Assembly (NCBI GenBank): GCA_029259725.1
Contig: JAJDER010000079.1
Location: 1-42,354 of the forward strand
Direction: 5' to 3'
DNA length: 42,354 nt
Origin: Planctomycetota bacterium
Lineage (GTDB): Bacteria > Planctomycetota > B15-G4
In this document: piece after piece, positions 1 through 7,722 of the stretch
Numbering within the stretch: position 1 is the stretch's first letter
Layout of the letters: each line of letters starts with the position of its first letter
Made by a program: the position numbers and the translations under genes
The notes under the pieces: generated by a model
The model's database searches: none
What the model saw: only the letters and a program-made list of their open reading frames with translations
What the model was told of the DNA's origin: nothing

Positions 1-24
1 GCCTCGGCCGCCGCCGAGGAGGGG

Positions 25-116
25 GCTCCTGATTTTCGGGCATGAGGTCTGAGGCGAGTTTCGAGGCGAAGCCTCGACTGTCTGAGCAGCAGATCTCATG
101 CCCGAAAATCAGGAGC
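25..116. repeat. Large inverted repeat (hairpin element)
   Basis: Positions 25-46 and 95-116 are perfect reverse complements (22 of 22). With one G/T mismatch the pairing extends to 25-51 with 90-116. The spacer holds a second palindrome, 61-67 with 71-77, around GAA. The arms contain GATTTTCGGG, noticeably AT-richer than the flanking sequence. It lies just beyond the 3' end of the minus-strand gene ending at 159. It could be a bidirectional terminator, a REP/MITE-like element, or a structured RNA. No ORF or T-run belongs to it. The first 24 bases also contain a small hairpin (2-7 with 14-19). Confidence 0.8.
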
Positions 117-158
117 ACACGGCACGACGCCACCGAAGGCCAGCTGTGGCGCAAGCTC

Positions 159-1601
159 CTAGCCCCGGGCGGGGCGCGCGGCGAGGGCCTCGGCCGCGCG
201 GCGCAGCGCCTCGGTCCGGTCGGCGACAGGCGCGGCGGGGTCCACGCCGTGGTCGCTTCCGGTGAGCCGGATCAGGCGCTCCAGGGCCGCGAAGGCGGTC
301 GACGGGTCCTCGTCGGCGAGCAGCGCCAGCAGCGGCTCGGCGGAGGCCGCGGGGTCGAGGGCCAGGCGCGCCCCCGCCAGGGCCGCCTGCAGGTCGGCGG
401 GCATGTCGGCGGGCGTGCGGTCGGCGGCCCAGCGATCGAGTTCGTCGCGGGCGGCGGGTCGTCCCGAGTGGCCGAGAGCATCGACCACCGCCACGAGCAC
501 CTCGGGCTCGGTGCGGCGGCGCAGACCGACCACGAGGGGATCGGCGACCCGAGCGGCGCCGCAGACGCGTGCGGCCTGGGCGGCGATGCCCGGCGTGTCC
601 TCGAGCAGCGCACCCGCGGCCATGATCGCGATGCGGCCACGCGTCTTGTCGTCACAGAGGTCGGGGAGGCGTTCGAGCACTTCGAGACAGTGCATCCGCA
701 CGTAGTCGTCGGTGGAGCCGAGGCCTTCCTCGAGGAACGGGAGCACGCCCGGGCCGAGATGCGTCAGCGTGTGGCGGGCGCCATCGATCTGGCGCAGCTG
801 ATAGGCGCCGAGGTGGCCGACGAGCAGGCGGACGCGATCCACGAGCGCCGGATCCTCGAAGGGCCCGGAAGCCGCCCAGATCGCGAGGCGCTGGCTCTCC
901 CACCAGTCGAGCATGGCGCGCACCGACTCGGTGCGCGCGGGGATCGGTGCCGAGGTGTGGAAGCCGAAGTCGGTGCCGGCCAAGGCGACGATGCCGGGGA
1001 GGGCCAGCTCCTGGATGAAGGCCATGCGGTCGGTCCGCGTCCACTGCAGCTCGACGACGTCACCGGCGAACTCGGTCTTCTCGCGCAGGATCAGCAGCAG
1101 CAACTCGACACCCGCGGGGTGGCCGAGCCGTGCGGCGGCGGCCGCTTCGGCGGCACGCACCTCGAGCGGGACGTCGTAGTCCACGGGAAAGGGGCCGAAG
1201 CCCTTGATCAGTCGGGGCAGGGCGCCGACGGAACCGTGGCGGGCGAGCTCGTGGGCGGCGGCGGCGGCGACGGCGATCTGCTCGTCACGCAGGGCGGCCA
1301 TCAGCGTGGTCGCGGCGTCGGCTCCGAGGTCGTCCGAGAGCGCTGCCAGCGCATCGAGCCGTTCGGTCGGTGTGGCGGCCAGGCGCCAGTTCGCCTGGGG
1401 CAAGGCCTCTCCGGGCAAGGGAGCGGCGAGCACGTCGCGCCAGAACCACTCGGTCTCGCCCTCCGGAACGCCCGGCAGCGGCGGCACGCTGAGTCCCGCG
1501 GGCGACGCCTCGCCGCAGCCGGACGAAACCAGGGCGGCTCCAAGCGCAACAACGGCGCCGAAGGCCCAGGACCGCCTGCAAGGTGAGCGTCTCGAGTCCA
1601 T
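159..1601 (-). CDS. HEAT-repeat lipoprotein
   Basis: A 480-residue protein of unknown specific role, probably a lipid-anchored envelope scaffold. The N-terminus has an arginine-rich n-region, a hydrophobic stretch and a lipobox-like LVSSGC ending at Cys29, which fits a lipoprotein signal peptide. The rest is Ala/Leu-rich with repeated helical pairs of HEAT type, for example around VEVRAAEAAAAARLGHP and DALGHSGRPAARDELDRWAA. I place the start at the ATG at 1601, because the basic n-region follows directly; an in-frame ATG at 1619 would add six residues. The open frame runs further upstream to 1979, but that part lies antisense to the Trm112-like gene and is not believable as coding. It is divergent from that gene across about 70 bp. 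HEAT repeats give protein-protein contacts but no reaction can be assigned. Confidence 0.8.
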   Translation of the reverse strand: MDSRRSPCRRSWAFGAVVALGAALVSSGCGEASPAGLSVPPLPGVPEGETEWFWRDVLAAPLPGEALPQANWRLAATPTERLDALAALSDDLGADAATTLMAALRDEQIAVAAAAAHELARHGSVGALPRLIKGFGPFPVDYDVPLEVRAAEAAAAARLGHPAGVELLLLILREKTEFAGDVVELQWTRTDRMAFIQELALPGIVALAGTDFGFHTSAPIPARTESVRAMLDWWESQRLAIWAASGPFEDPALVDRVRLLVGHLGAYQLRQIDGARHTLTHLGPGVLPFLEEGLGSTDDYVRMHCLEVLERLPDLCDDKTRGRIAIMAAGALLEDTPGIAAQAARVCGAARVADPLVVGLRRRTEPEVLVAVVDALGHSGRPAARDELDRWAADRTPADMPADLQAALAGARLALDPAASAEPLLALLADEDPSTAFAALERLIRLTGSDHGVDPAAPVADRTEALRRAAEALAARPARG

Positions 1602-1642
1602 GAGGGCGTAGTTTGACATGGCGTGCGCGGCGTCCGTAAGGG

Positions 1643-1648
1643 TAGGAT
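1643..1648 (+). promoter_or_regulatory. Possible -10 element for the Trm112/yidC pair
   Basis: TAGGAT fits the TAnnnT form of a housekeeping -10 box. It lies 26 bases before the ATG at 1675, leaving room for a short leader with the GGAGG at 1664-1668. A TTGACA at 1613-1618 is too far away (24-base spacer) to be its -35 partner. Confidence 0.3.
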
Positions 1649-1674
1649 CCGCCGCTTTCGCACGGAGGTCCGAA

Positions 1675-1947
1675 ATGGCGACGACCGAGCTCGACAAGGA
1701 GCTGCTCGCGATCCTCGTGTGTCCCGAGACCAAGGAGCCGGTGACGCTCGCGGACGCCGAGCTGGTGTCCCGCGTCAACGCGGCGATCGAGACCGGCAAG
1801 GTCACGTCTCGGGACGGGCAGGCGGTGTCGCGCGCGCTCGATGCGGGGCTCGTGCGACAGGACGGGAAGGTCGTGTACCCGGTGCGCGGCGGCATCCCGA
1901 TCATGCTCATCGACGAGTCGATCCTCCTGGACGGCCTCGAGAGCTGA
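1675..1947 (+). CDS. Trm112-family small protein (UPF0434-like)
   Basis: A 90-residue protein of the Trm112/YcaR type. In eukaryotes and archaea Trm112 activates methyltransferases; bacterial members are mostly uncharacterised. The family start (LLAILVCPETKEPV) and end (YPVRGGIPIMLIDE) are clear. Two oddities are visible. The usual CPxC zinc knuckle is reduced to a single Cys (CPET), and the middle carries an extra, mostly helical insert of about 25 residues. A zinc site like that of the classical family is therefore unlikely. The start at 1675 is set by GGAGG at 1664-1668, six bases upstream; longer in-frame starts have no such site. yidC begins 30 bases after the stop, so the two are probably co-transcribed. 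Confidence 0.75.
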   Translation: MATTELDKELLAILVCPETKEPVTLADAELVSRVNAAIETGKVTSRDGQAVSRALDAGLVRQDGKVVYPVRGGIPIMLIDESILLDGLES

Positions 1948-1977
1948 ACGGGGTCTCGGCCCTGCAGAGACCTGTCC

Positions 1978-3828
1978 ATGGAGAAGCGTCTCCCGTTCGC
2001 CCTGCTGCTGTGTCTGGTGTTCGTGTTCCTCTACACCGACCTGGTGATGAAGCCGGGTGGAGCGGACCGCGCCGGCACGGAACCCACCCGTGGCCCGGGG
2101 GCGCTCGGCACCGAGCCCGGCAACCCGGTGGATCCGCCCTTGCCGTCCACTCCCGGCTCCCAGCCGGCGACGGTCAACGGCAACGGCGTCGCATCGGGTC
2201 CCGGCAGCACCCCTGATGCTCCGGCACGCGAGGTCGGCCCGTCCCAGACCGTGCCGTGGATCGGCAACGGCTTCCACGCCACCTTCGAGACCCTCGGCGG
2301 GGGGCTGAGCTCGTACACCCTCGACGACTACCGGATCTCGCCGGAGTCGGACGAGCCGATGGAACTGCTGGGACAGGTCGATGTCGCCACGACCTCGTTC
2401 CTGCTCCGCGACGTGCACGGGCGCTGGGGACTCGACCGCGTCCTCTGGGATGTCGAGACCGCCCCCAACGGCAGCCTGGTCTTCACACACGTGACCGAGG
2501 ACGGCGTCCGCTTCGTGCGGCGCATCGGCGCGACTCCCGACCCGTACGTGTTCGCCCTCGACATCGAGGTGCACAACGACGGCGGTGAGGCCGGGGGCAA
2601 CCTCAGCCTGGCGCTGGCCGGCGCCCAGGGTCTGCTCGATGACTCGGCGGTGAGCTTCGTGGCGCCCCCGACGGCGCTGGCCGTCGTTCGCGAGCCGGGT
2701 GGCGAGGAGTTCATCGAGTGGAGTGGCGGCGACCTCCTGGATGGCACGCCCCGCCGCATCGGGGGGGGCGAAGCGCTGCTCGCCGCCGGTGTGATGACCA
2801 ACTACTTCGCGTCGGCGCTGGTGCCTGACGCGCAGACGTACGTGACCGAGGTGTCGCCACGCGCGGTCCTCGACCACGTCAAGCTCGAGGTGGCGGCGCT
2901 CGAGAAGCAGCCGCTGGACGAGCGCGATCTCGAACGCTGGCGGCGAGACCTGGCGGAGGATCACAGGACCAACGGCTCCGTGGACCTGTTGCTGAGCGTC
3001 GCCATGCCCGCGGCGGGCGAGAGCGCCGCCTTCCGCTTTCGCGTGTTCGCCGGACCCAAGAGCCGTGAGCTGCTGGACGGCCCCGGCTTCGGGTTCCTGC
3101 GCCCGATCATCGAGTCGAGCTACGGCAGCATGGCGTGGATCAACAAGGCCATGCTGTGGGTGCTCGAAGCCTTCCACGACGTGTTCCGCAACTGGGGCGT
3201 GGCGATCATCCTGCTCACGCTGATCGTGCGCACGTGCCTGTTCCCCCTGAGCCGCATCCAGCAGTCGTCGATGATGAAGTACTCGGCGGTCATGCAGCGC
3301 ATCAAGCCGCAGCTCGACGAGATCAAGGCGAAGCACAAGAACAACCCGAAGAAGCTCAACGAAGCACAGATGAAGCTGATGAAGGACCACGGGGCACGGC
3401 CGCCACTGGGCGGGTGCCTGCTGATGTTCCTCCAGTTCCCGATCTGGATCAGCCTGTTCCAGATCCTGCGTAGCTCGATCGAGCTGCGGCAGGCGCCGTT
3501 CGTCGGTTGGATCAACGACCTCTCCCAGCCGGATGCCATGCCCCTCGGCATCGCCGGCTTCGCCACGGTCAACCTGCTGCCGATCCTGATGGCCGGAGCC
3601 ATGGTCCTGTCGATGAAGGCGCAGCCGAAGCCGGCGGATGACGCCCAGGCCCAGCAGCAGAAGCTCATGGCGATGCTCATGCCGGGCGTGATGCTGGTCT
3701 TCCTGTACGGCTATCCCGCCGGGCTGGCGCTGTACATCCTGACCTCGTCCCTGCTCGGGATCTTCGAGATCCGTGTGATCCGGAAGTTCTTCCCGGTCGA
3801 GACGGGTCCGTTGGCCAAGCCGGCCTGA
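1978..3828 (+). CDS. yidC: Membrane protein insertase YidC
   Basis: A 616-residue YidC/Oxa1-family insertase that helps place membrane proteins in the inner membrane, alone or with SecYEG. The N-terminus is a membrane segment (residues about 5-21). A low-complexity Gly/Pro-rich linker follows, then a large periplasmic beta domain to about residue 375, as in other Gram-negative YidC proteins. The conserved core begins near residue 384. It contains the groove arginine in LIVRTCLFPLS (about Arg418), the cytoplasmic hairpin rich in Lys/Gln, and PPLGGCLLMFLQFPIWISLF. The end (LALYILTSSLLGIFEI) matches the last membrane helix. Length and order are normal for the family. In many bacteria yidC is close to mnmE; here four sugar genes lie between them. 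Confidence 0.95.
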   Translation: MEKRLPFALLLCLVFVFLYTDLVMKPGGADRAGTEPTRGPGALGTEPGNPVDPPLPSTPGSQPATVNGNGVASGPGSTPDAPAREVGPSQTVPWIGNGFHATFETLGGGLSSYTLDDYRISPESDEPMELLGQVDVATTSFLLRDVHGRWGLDRVLWDVETAPNGSLVFTHVTEDGVRFVRRIGATPDPYVFALDIEVHNDGGEAGGNLSLALAGAQGLLDDSAVSFVAPPTALAVVREPGGEEFIEWSGGDLLDGTPRRIGGGEALLAAGVMTNYFASALVPDAQTYVTEVSPRAVLDHVKLEVAALEKQPLDERDLERWRRDLAEDHRTNGSVDLLLSVAMPAAGESAAFRFRVFAGPKSRELLDGPGFGFLRPIIESSYGSMAWINKAMLWVLEAFHDVFRNWGVAIILLTLIVRTCLFPLSRIQQSSMMKYSAVMQRIKPQLDEIKAKHKNNPKKLNEAQMKLMKDHGARPPLGGCLLMFLQFPIWISLFQILRSSIELRQAPFVGWINDLSQPDAMPLGIAGFATVNLLPILMAGAMVLSMKAQPKPADDAQAQQQKLMAMLMPGVMLVFLYGYPAGLALYILTSSLLGIFEIRVIRKFFPVETGPLAKPA

Positions 3829-3885
3829 CCCGGCGCCGGCGGCGGCGTCGACCGGCCGAGCCTCGCTCCGGCCCCGGACGTGGCG

Positions 3886-3891
3886 TATCCT
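3886..3891 (+). promoter_or_regulatory. Possible -10 element before the sugar cassette
   Basis: TATCCT stands nine bases before the ATG at 3901. If used, the transcript would begin within about three bases of the start codon, giving a leaderless or nearly leaderless message. The same CGTATCCTC context occurs on the minus strand at 37353-37358, upstream of the msrP remnant. Confidence 0.3.
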
Positions 3892-3900
3892 CTGGCCCCC

Positions 3901-4989
3901 ATGACGCCACCCACCCGCCCGCGGCGCTCCCGCGTCGGACTCACGCTCTTCGTCGTGGTCCTCTCGATGCTCGCCTTCGAGGTCGTGGACCTCGTGCTCG
4001 GTGACCGCCAGCCGCCGCGTGCCACGCCGTTGCGCATGCTCACCGCGGCCTGGGACGGCGTCGCCGGGGTCTGGACGGGGGGGGGTCCGTTGGCCGCTTC
4101 GGGTGGAGACACCGCGCGCCTGGCCTTCGAGCCCCTGCCCTACGTGAACTACGGCCTCAAGCCCTCGTTCACGCGCGAGGGCGATCCCCTGCGCTCGACG
4201 AACTCGATCGGCTTCCGTGGCCCCGACGTCACGGTCCCGAAGCCCGAGGGCGTCTTCCGCATCGTCTGCCTGGGCGGCTCGACCACCTACAGCGACGCGG
4301 TCGCCGACGACGAGACCTACCCGGTGCAACTCCAGGCGATGCTGCGCCAGCGTCATCCGGACCGGAACATCGAGGTCGTCAACGCGGGCGTGCCCAGCTA
4401 CACGACGGCAGAGAGCCTGGCCAACCTCGCCTTCCGCTGCCTGGAGCTGGGGCCCGACGCGATCGTCGTCTACCACGCGGCGAACGACTACCGCCCGCGC
4501 AGCTACCCGAACTTCGTGCCCAGCTACTTCCACTACCGCAAGGTCTGGGACGGCACGCTCGCCCATCGCACGCAGAGCGATCTGCCGGAGCTGCAGGGCG
4601 GCATCAACTCGCTGATCCAGCTGGCGCCGCCCGAGGAGATGGGGAACCCCAAGAAGAACGTGGAGCGGTCCGGCGTCGGCGCCTACACGCGCAACCTGAC
4701 CTCGATCGCCGGCATCGCGCGAGCGCACGGCGTCCGCACCGTCTTCGTGACCTTCCTGATCGATCCTGACCACGAGTGGGGCAACCCCGAGTCGGTGGCG
4801 GGCATCGCCGAGCACAACGAGGCCATGCTGGCCGTGGCCAAGCGTACCGGTGCCCTGGTGGTGGACCTGGCCGGTGAGATGCAACCGGCCGGCATGTTCC
4901 ACGACCCGGTGCACCTCAACGCCCAGGGCTGCAAGGTCAAGGCGCGCGTCATCGCCAACGGCCTCAGCAAGGGGCTCTTCGGCGAGTGA
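3901..4989 (+). CDS. Membrane-anchored SGNH/GDSL-type hydrolase
   Basis: A 362-residue protein with one N-terminal membrane segment (VGLTLFVVVLSMLAFEVVDL) and an SGNH esterase/acetyltransferase-like domain. The four family blocks are visible: Ser127 in CLGGSTTY, the Gly block NAGVPSYTT, Asn195 in YHAANDY, and Asp335/His338 in HDPVHL. These supply the expected catalytic Ser-His-Asp and oxyanion residues. Such proteins remove or transfer acyl groups on surface polysaccharides and other esters. The sugar genes that follow suggest a polysaccharide substrate, which is inference. The start at 3901 is preferred over 3880 because a -10-like TATCCT sits between them. It overlaps the next gene as TGATG (4987-4991). 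Confidence 0.8.
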   Translation: MTPPTRPRRSRVGLTLFVVVLSMLAFEVVDLVLGDRQPPRATPLRMLTAAWDGVAGVWTGGGPLAASGGDTARLAFEPLPYVNYGLKPSFTREGDPLRSTNSIGFRGPDVTVPKPEGVFRIVCLGGSTTYSDAVADDETYPVQLQAMLRQRHPDRNIEVVNAGVPSYTTAESLANLAFRCLELGPDAIVVYHAANDYRPRSYPNFVPSYFHYRKVWDGTLAHRTQSDLPELQGGINSLIQLAPPEEMGNPKKNVERSGVGAYTRNLTSIAGIARAHGVRTVFVTFLIDPDHEWGNPESVAGIAEHNEAMLAVAKRTGALVVDLAGEMQPAGMFHDPVHLNAQGCKVKARVIANGLSKGLFGE

Positions 4990-5798
4990 TGCCCGGGGCC
5001 GCGGGCGCCGAGGAAGGCACGGCGCGGCAGGCGCGGGAGGCCACCGCGTCAGGGCCGGGCCCCGAGGCGGCCGGCTCCCCGTGGTTGTCCATCGCCGCCC
5101 CGTGCTTCAACGAAGCCGAGGGGATCGAGGCGGTCGTGGCCGAGTGGCACGGGATCCTCGACGCATGCCCGCAGCGGACCGAGATCGTGCTCTGCAACGA
5201 CGGCAGCACGGACGGGACGCGGGAGGTCCTCGAGTCGCTCGCGGCCGCCAACCCGCGCCTGCGCGTGGTGCACTTCGACACCAACGGCGGTTACGGTCGT
5301 GCGCTCTCGGCGGCCATCGATGCGACGCGGGGTCGCTACGTCGCCACGATCGACAGCGACGGGCAGTTCGACGTCGCCGATGCGGTGACGTTGGCGCAGC
5401 GCCTCGAACACGAAGGCCTCGCGGCGATCACCGGCTACCGGCGCAAGAAGCAGGACAGCGTCTTCCGCGTCCTCGCCGACCGCGGCCTGAACCTGATCGT
5501 GCGCAGCATGTTCGGCGTGGCCCTGCGCGACACGAACTGCGCGCTCAAGGTGGCCCAGGGCGACGTGCTGCGCGGGCTGAGGATCGAGGCCCGCGGCTAC
5601 CCGACCCCGACCGAGATCTGCGTCCGCCTGGCGGCTCTCGGCCACGCCCTGGGCGAGGCCCCCGTGGCTCACCGTGAGCGCGCCGCCGGCGCGAGCAAGC
5701 TGCATCCCTTCCGCACGGCCTGGTCCATGTGGCGCTTCCTGCTCTACCTGCGACGGCGATTGAAGCTCCACAGCGACCGGATTATCGTCGAACCATGA
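4989..5798 (+). CDS. Family 2 glycosyltransferase
   Basis: A 269-residue GT2 protein (GT-A fold) of the dolichyl-phosphate-sugar-synthase-like type. Visible blocks are the nucleotide-binding start (LSIAAPCFNEAEGIEAVV), DGSTDGT, and the metal-binding DSDGQFD near residue 122. The C-terminus is basic (RFLLYLRRRLKLHSDR) without clear membrane spans, so it probably sits on the inner membrane face. It would transfer a sugar from an NDP-sugar to a lipid carrier or glycan; the donor cannot be read from sequence. Its ATG overlaps the upstream stop (TGATG), and its own stop overlaps the next start as ATGA (5795-5798), so the three genes are translationally coupled. Confidence 0.85.
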   Translation: MPGAAGAEEGTARQAREATASGPGPEAAGSPWLSIAAPCFNEAEGIEAVVAEWHGILDACPQRTEIVLCNDGSTDGTREVLESLAAANPRLRVVHFDTNGGYGRALSAAIDATRGRYVATIDSDGQFDVADAVTLAQRLEHEGLAAITGYRRKKQDSVFRVLADRGLNLIVRSMFGVALRDTNCALKVAQGDVLRGLRIEARGYPTPTEICVRLAALGHALGEAPVAHRERAAGASKLHPFRTAWSMWRFLLYLRRRLKLHSDRIIVEP

Positions 5799-6727
5799 GT
5801 GGCCAAGAACTCCTCGGCGTCATCCTGGCCGCGGGCAAGGGCACGCGGATCGCCCCGTTCAGCGAGCGCTTCCCCAAGCCGATCCTCCCGATCCTGGGCA
5901 AGCCCCTGATCCAGCACCAGGTCGAGTGCATGCGCGACCTGGGTGTGCGGCGCGTCGTGATCGTGATCGGGCACCTGGGCTTCGAGGTGGTCCGCGCGCT
6001 CGGGGACGGCAGCGAGCTCGGCGTCGAGATCGAGTACGTCGACCAGGGCCCGACGCTCGGCATCGCCCACGCGGTGAGCAAGCTCGAGGCGCGCCTCGAC
6101 CGCCCGTTCCTGCTCTTCCTGGGCGACATCTTCTTCGTCGACCTGGACCTGGCCGGCATGGCCGCGCTGATGGAACAGGACGGCGTCCGCGGCGTCCTCG
6201 CGGTCAAGGAAGAACCGTCGATCGAGGCCATGCGCCGCAACTTCGTGGTGCTCGAGGACGCCGCCGGCCGGGTCGAGCGCGTGATCGAGAAGCCGCGCCA
6301 TCCCCGCACGCGACTCAAGGGCTGCGGCCTGTATCTCTTCGACCCGGTCTTCTTCGACGCGGTGCGACGCACGCCGCGCACGGCGCTGCGCGACGAGTAC
6401 GAGATCACCGACGCGATCCAGATCTTCATCGACGACGGCCACGAAGTGCGCGCCTCGCGCTGCATCACCGAGGACCTCAACCTCAGCTACCCGCACGACC
6501 TGCTCGACATCAACCTGCAGCTGCTCGGCGACGCGACCCTGGTCGGTGAGGGTGTCCAGCGCCCCGCGGGTGCGGTCCTCGAGCGCAGCGTGGTCATGGA
6601 TGGCGCGGTCATCGAGCACCCCATCACGGTGCGTGATTCCCTCGTCTTCCCGGGCGCCGTGGTGCGCGGCGACGAGGACCTCGTGCGTCGCATCGTGACC
6701 CCCGAGCACGTCATCGACTGCCGCTGA
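5795..6727 (+). CDS. Sugar-1-phosphate nucleotidyltransferase
   Basis: A 310-residue NDP-sugar pyrophosphorylase. The signature VILAAGKGTRIAPF (residues 9-22) and the FPKPILPI block are those of the RmlA/GlmU/GalU superfamily; LFLGDIFFVD carries the metal-binding Asp. The C-terminal part (EGVQRPAGAVLERSVVMDGAVI) looks like a short left-handed beta-helix, but is too short for an acetyltransferase. It would make an activated sugar (UDP-, dTDP- or GDP-linked; not decidable here) for the neighbouring glycosyltransferase and epimerase. Translation probably starts at the ATG at 5795, which overlaps the upstream stop; the frame is open further back but the family begins here. Confidence 0.85.
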   Translation: MSGQELLGVILAAGKGTRIAPFSERFPKPILPILGKPLIQHQVECMRDLGVRRVVIVIGHLGFEVVRALGDGSELGVEIEYVDQGPTLGIAHAVSKLEARLDRPFLLFLGDIFFVDLDLAGMAALMEQDGVRGVLAVKEEPSIEAMRRNFVVLEDAAGRVERVIEKPRHPRTRLKGCGLYLFDPVFFDAVRRTPRTALRDEYEITDAIQIFIDDGHEVRASRCITEDLNLSYPHDLLDINLQLLGDATLVGEGVQRPAGAVLERSVVMDGAVIEHPITVRDSLVFPGAVVRGDEDLVRRIVTPEHVIDCR

Positions 6728-6780
6728 CCGTCGGTCGGCGAGACCCCGCCACCGATCACGTCGCGACCCGGAGCCCAGCC

Positions 6781-7722
6781 TTGAGCGACCGCCCCTGCCG
6801 ACACGCGCTGGTCACCGGTGGTGCCGGTTTCATCGGTCACCACCTCGTGCGACGCCTGCTCGCGGAGGGCCTCGCCGTGACCGTGCTCGACGATCTCTCC
6901 ATGGGCAAACGCGAGAACGTGCCCGCGGAGGCGCGCTTCGTGGAGGGCGACGTCCGGGACGCGGCCGCCGTCGATGACGCTCTCGAGGGTGTCGATTGCG
7001 TCTTCCACGAGGCGGCCATCGTCTCGATCCGCGCCTCCATCGACGGCTTCGCCCGCGATGCCGACGTGAACCTCGGCGGCACGCTGCGCCTGCTCGAGCG
7101 CATGGCCGGTCGCGGGATCAAGAAGGCGCTGCTGGCCAGTTCCATGGCGATCTACGCCGACAGCCCGACGCCGGCGCCGATCGACGAGTCGTGGAGCGCC
7201 GAGCCGATCTCGCCCTATGGCGTGGCCAAGCTCGCCGCGGAGAAGTACTGGCTGATGCTGGGGGCGACGCTCGGGCTGCAGCCCACGGTGCTGCGCTACT
7301 TCAACACCTACGGCCCGAACCAGACGCCGACGCCGTACGTCGGCGTCATCACGATCTTCATCCACAAGCTCCTGAAGGGCGAGGTGCCGGTGGTCTTCGG
7401 CGATGGGGAGCAGCGTCGCGACTTCGTCCACGTCGACGACATCGTGTCCGCCAACATCGCCGCCCTGCGCGGGGACGCGGCGGGACGCATCTTCAACGTG
7501 GGCACGGGCCACGCCACATCCGTCAACGAGATCGCAGCCGGTCTCATCGCCACCCTCGCGCCGGGCCTGAGCGCAGGATCCGCGCCGGCCCAGGCGGGCG
7601 AGATGCGCCATGCCATCGCGGACGCGTCGGCCCTGCGCGAGACCCTGGGCTGGAGCCCGACGCGTCCCGAGGTCGACTTCGCCGATGTCGTCAGCTACTG
7701 GCGAGACGCCGCCGCCGGCTGA
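6781..7722 (+). CDS. NAD-dependent sugar epimerase/dehydratase (extended SDR)
   Basis: A 313-residue extended short-chain dehydrogenase of the GalE/WcaG type. TGGAGFIG at residues 12-19 binds NAD. The catalytic Tyr146 and Lys150 are in PYGVAKLAAEKY, with the Ser of SSMAIY upstream. DFVHVDDIV and FNVGTG are further family blocks. It would change the sugar of an NDP-sugar, fitting the nucleotidyltransferase 53 bases upstream. The only reasonable start is TTG at 6781, preceded by GGAG; the Rossmann motif follows immediately, so a later start is excluded. The 3' end overlaps mnmE by 38 bases. Confidence 0.85.
   Translation: MSDRPCRHALVTGGAGFIGHHLVRRLLAEGLAVTVLDDLSMGKRENVPAEARFVEGDVRDAAAVDDALEGVDCVFHEAAIVSIRASIDGFARDADVNLGGTLRLLERMAGRGIKKALLASSMAIYADSPTPAPIDESWSAEPISPYGVAKLAAEKYWLMLGATLGLQPTVLRYFNTYGPNQTPTPYVGVITIFIHKLLKGEVPVVFGDGEQRRDFVHVDDIVSANIAALRGDAAGRIFNVGTGHATSVNEIAAGLIATLAPGLSAGSAPAQAGEMRHAIADASALRETLGWSPTRPEVDFADVVSYWRDAAAG

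Noticed and set aside
1613-1618. TTGACA as the -35 of the Trm112/yidC promoter
   Set aside because: The distance to the TAGGAT at 1643 is 24 bases, too long for a housekeeping promoter, and no better -10 lies at 16-18 bases.
1285-4914. A very long minus-strand open frame (over 1200 codons) opposite yidC and its neighbours
   Set aside because: Its translation is His/Arg/Gly/Val-rich without domains and lies antisense to yidC and the SGNH gene. Long antisense frames are expected at this GC content. The same applies to open frames opposite smc, clpB and the CHAT gene.
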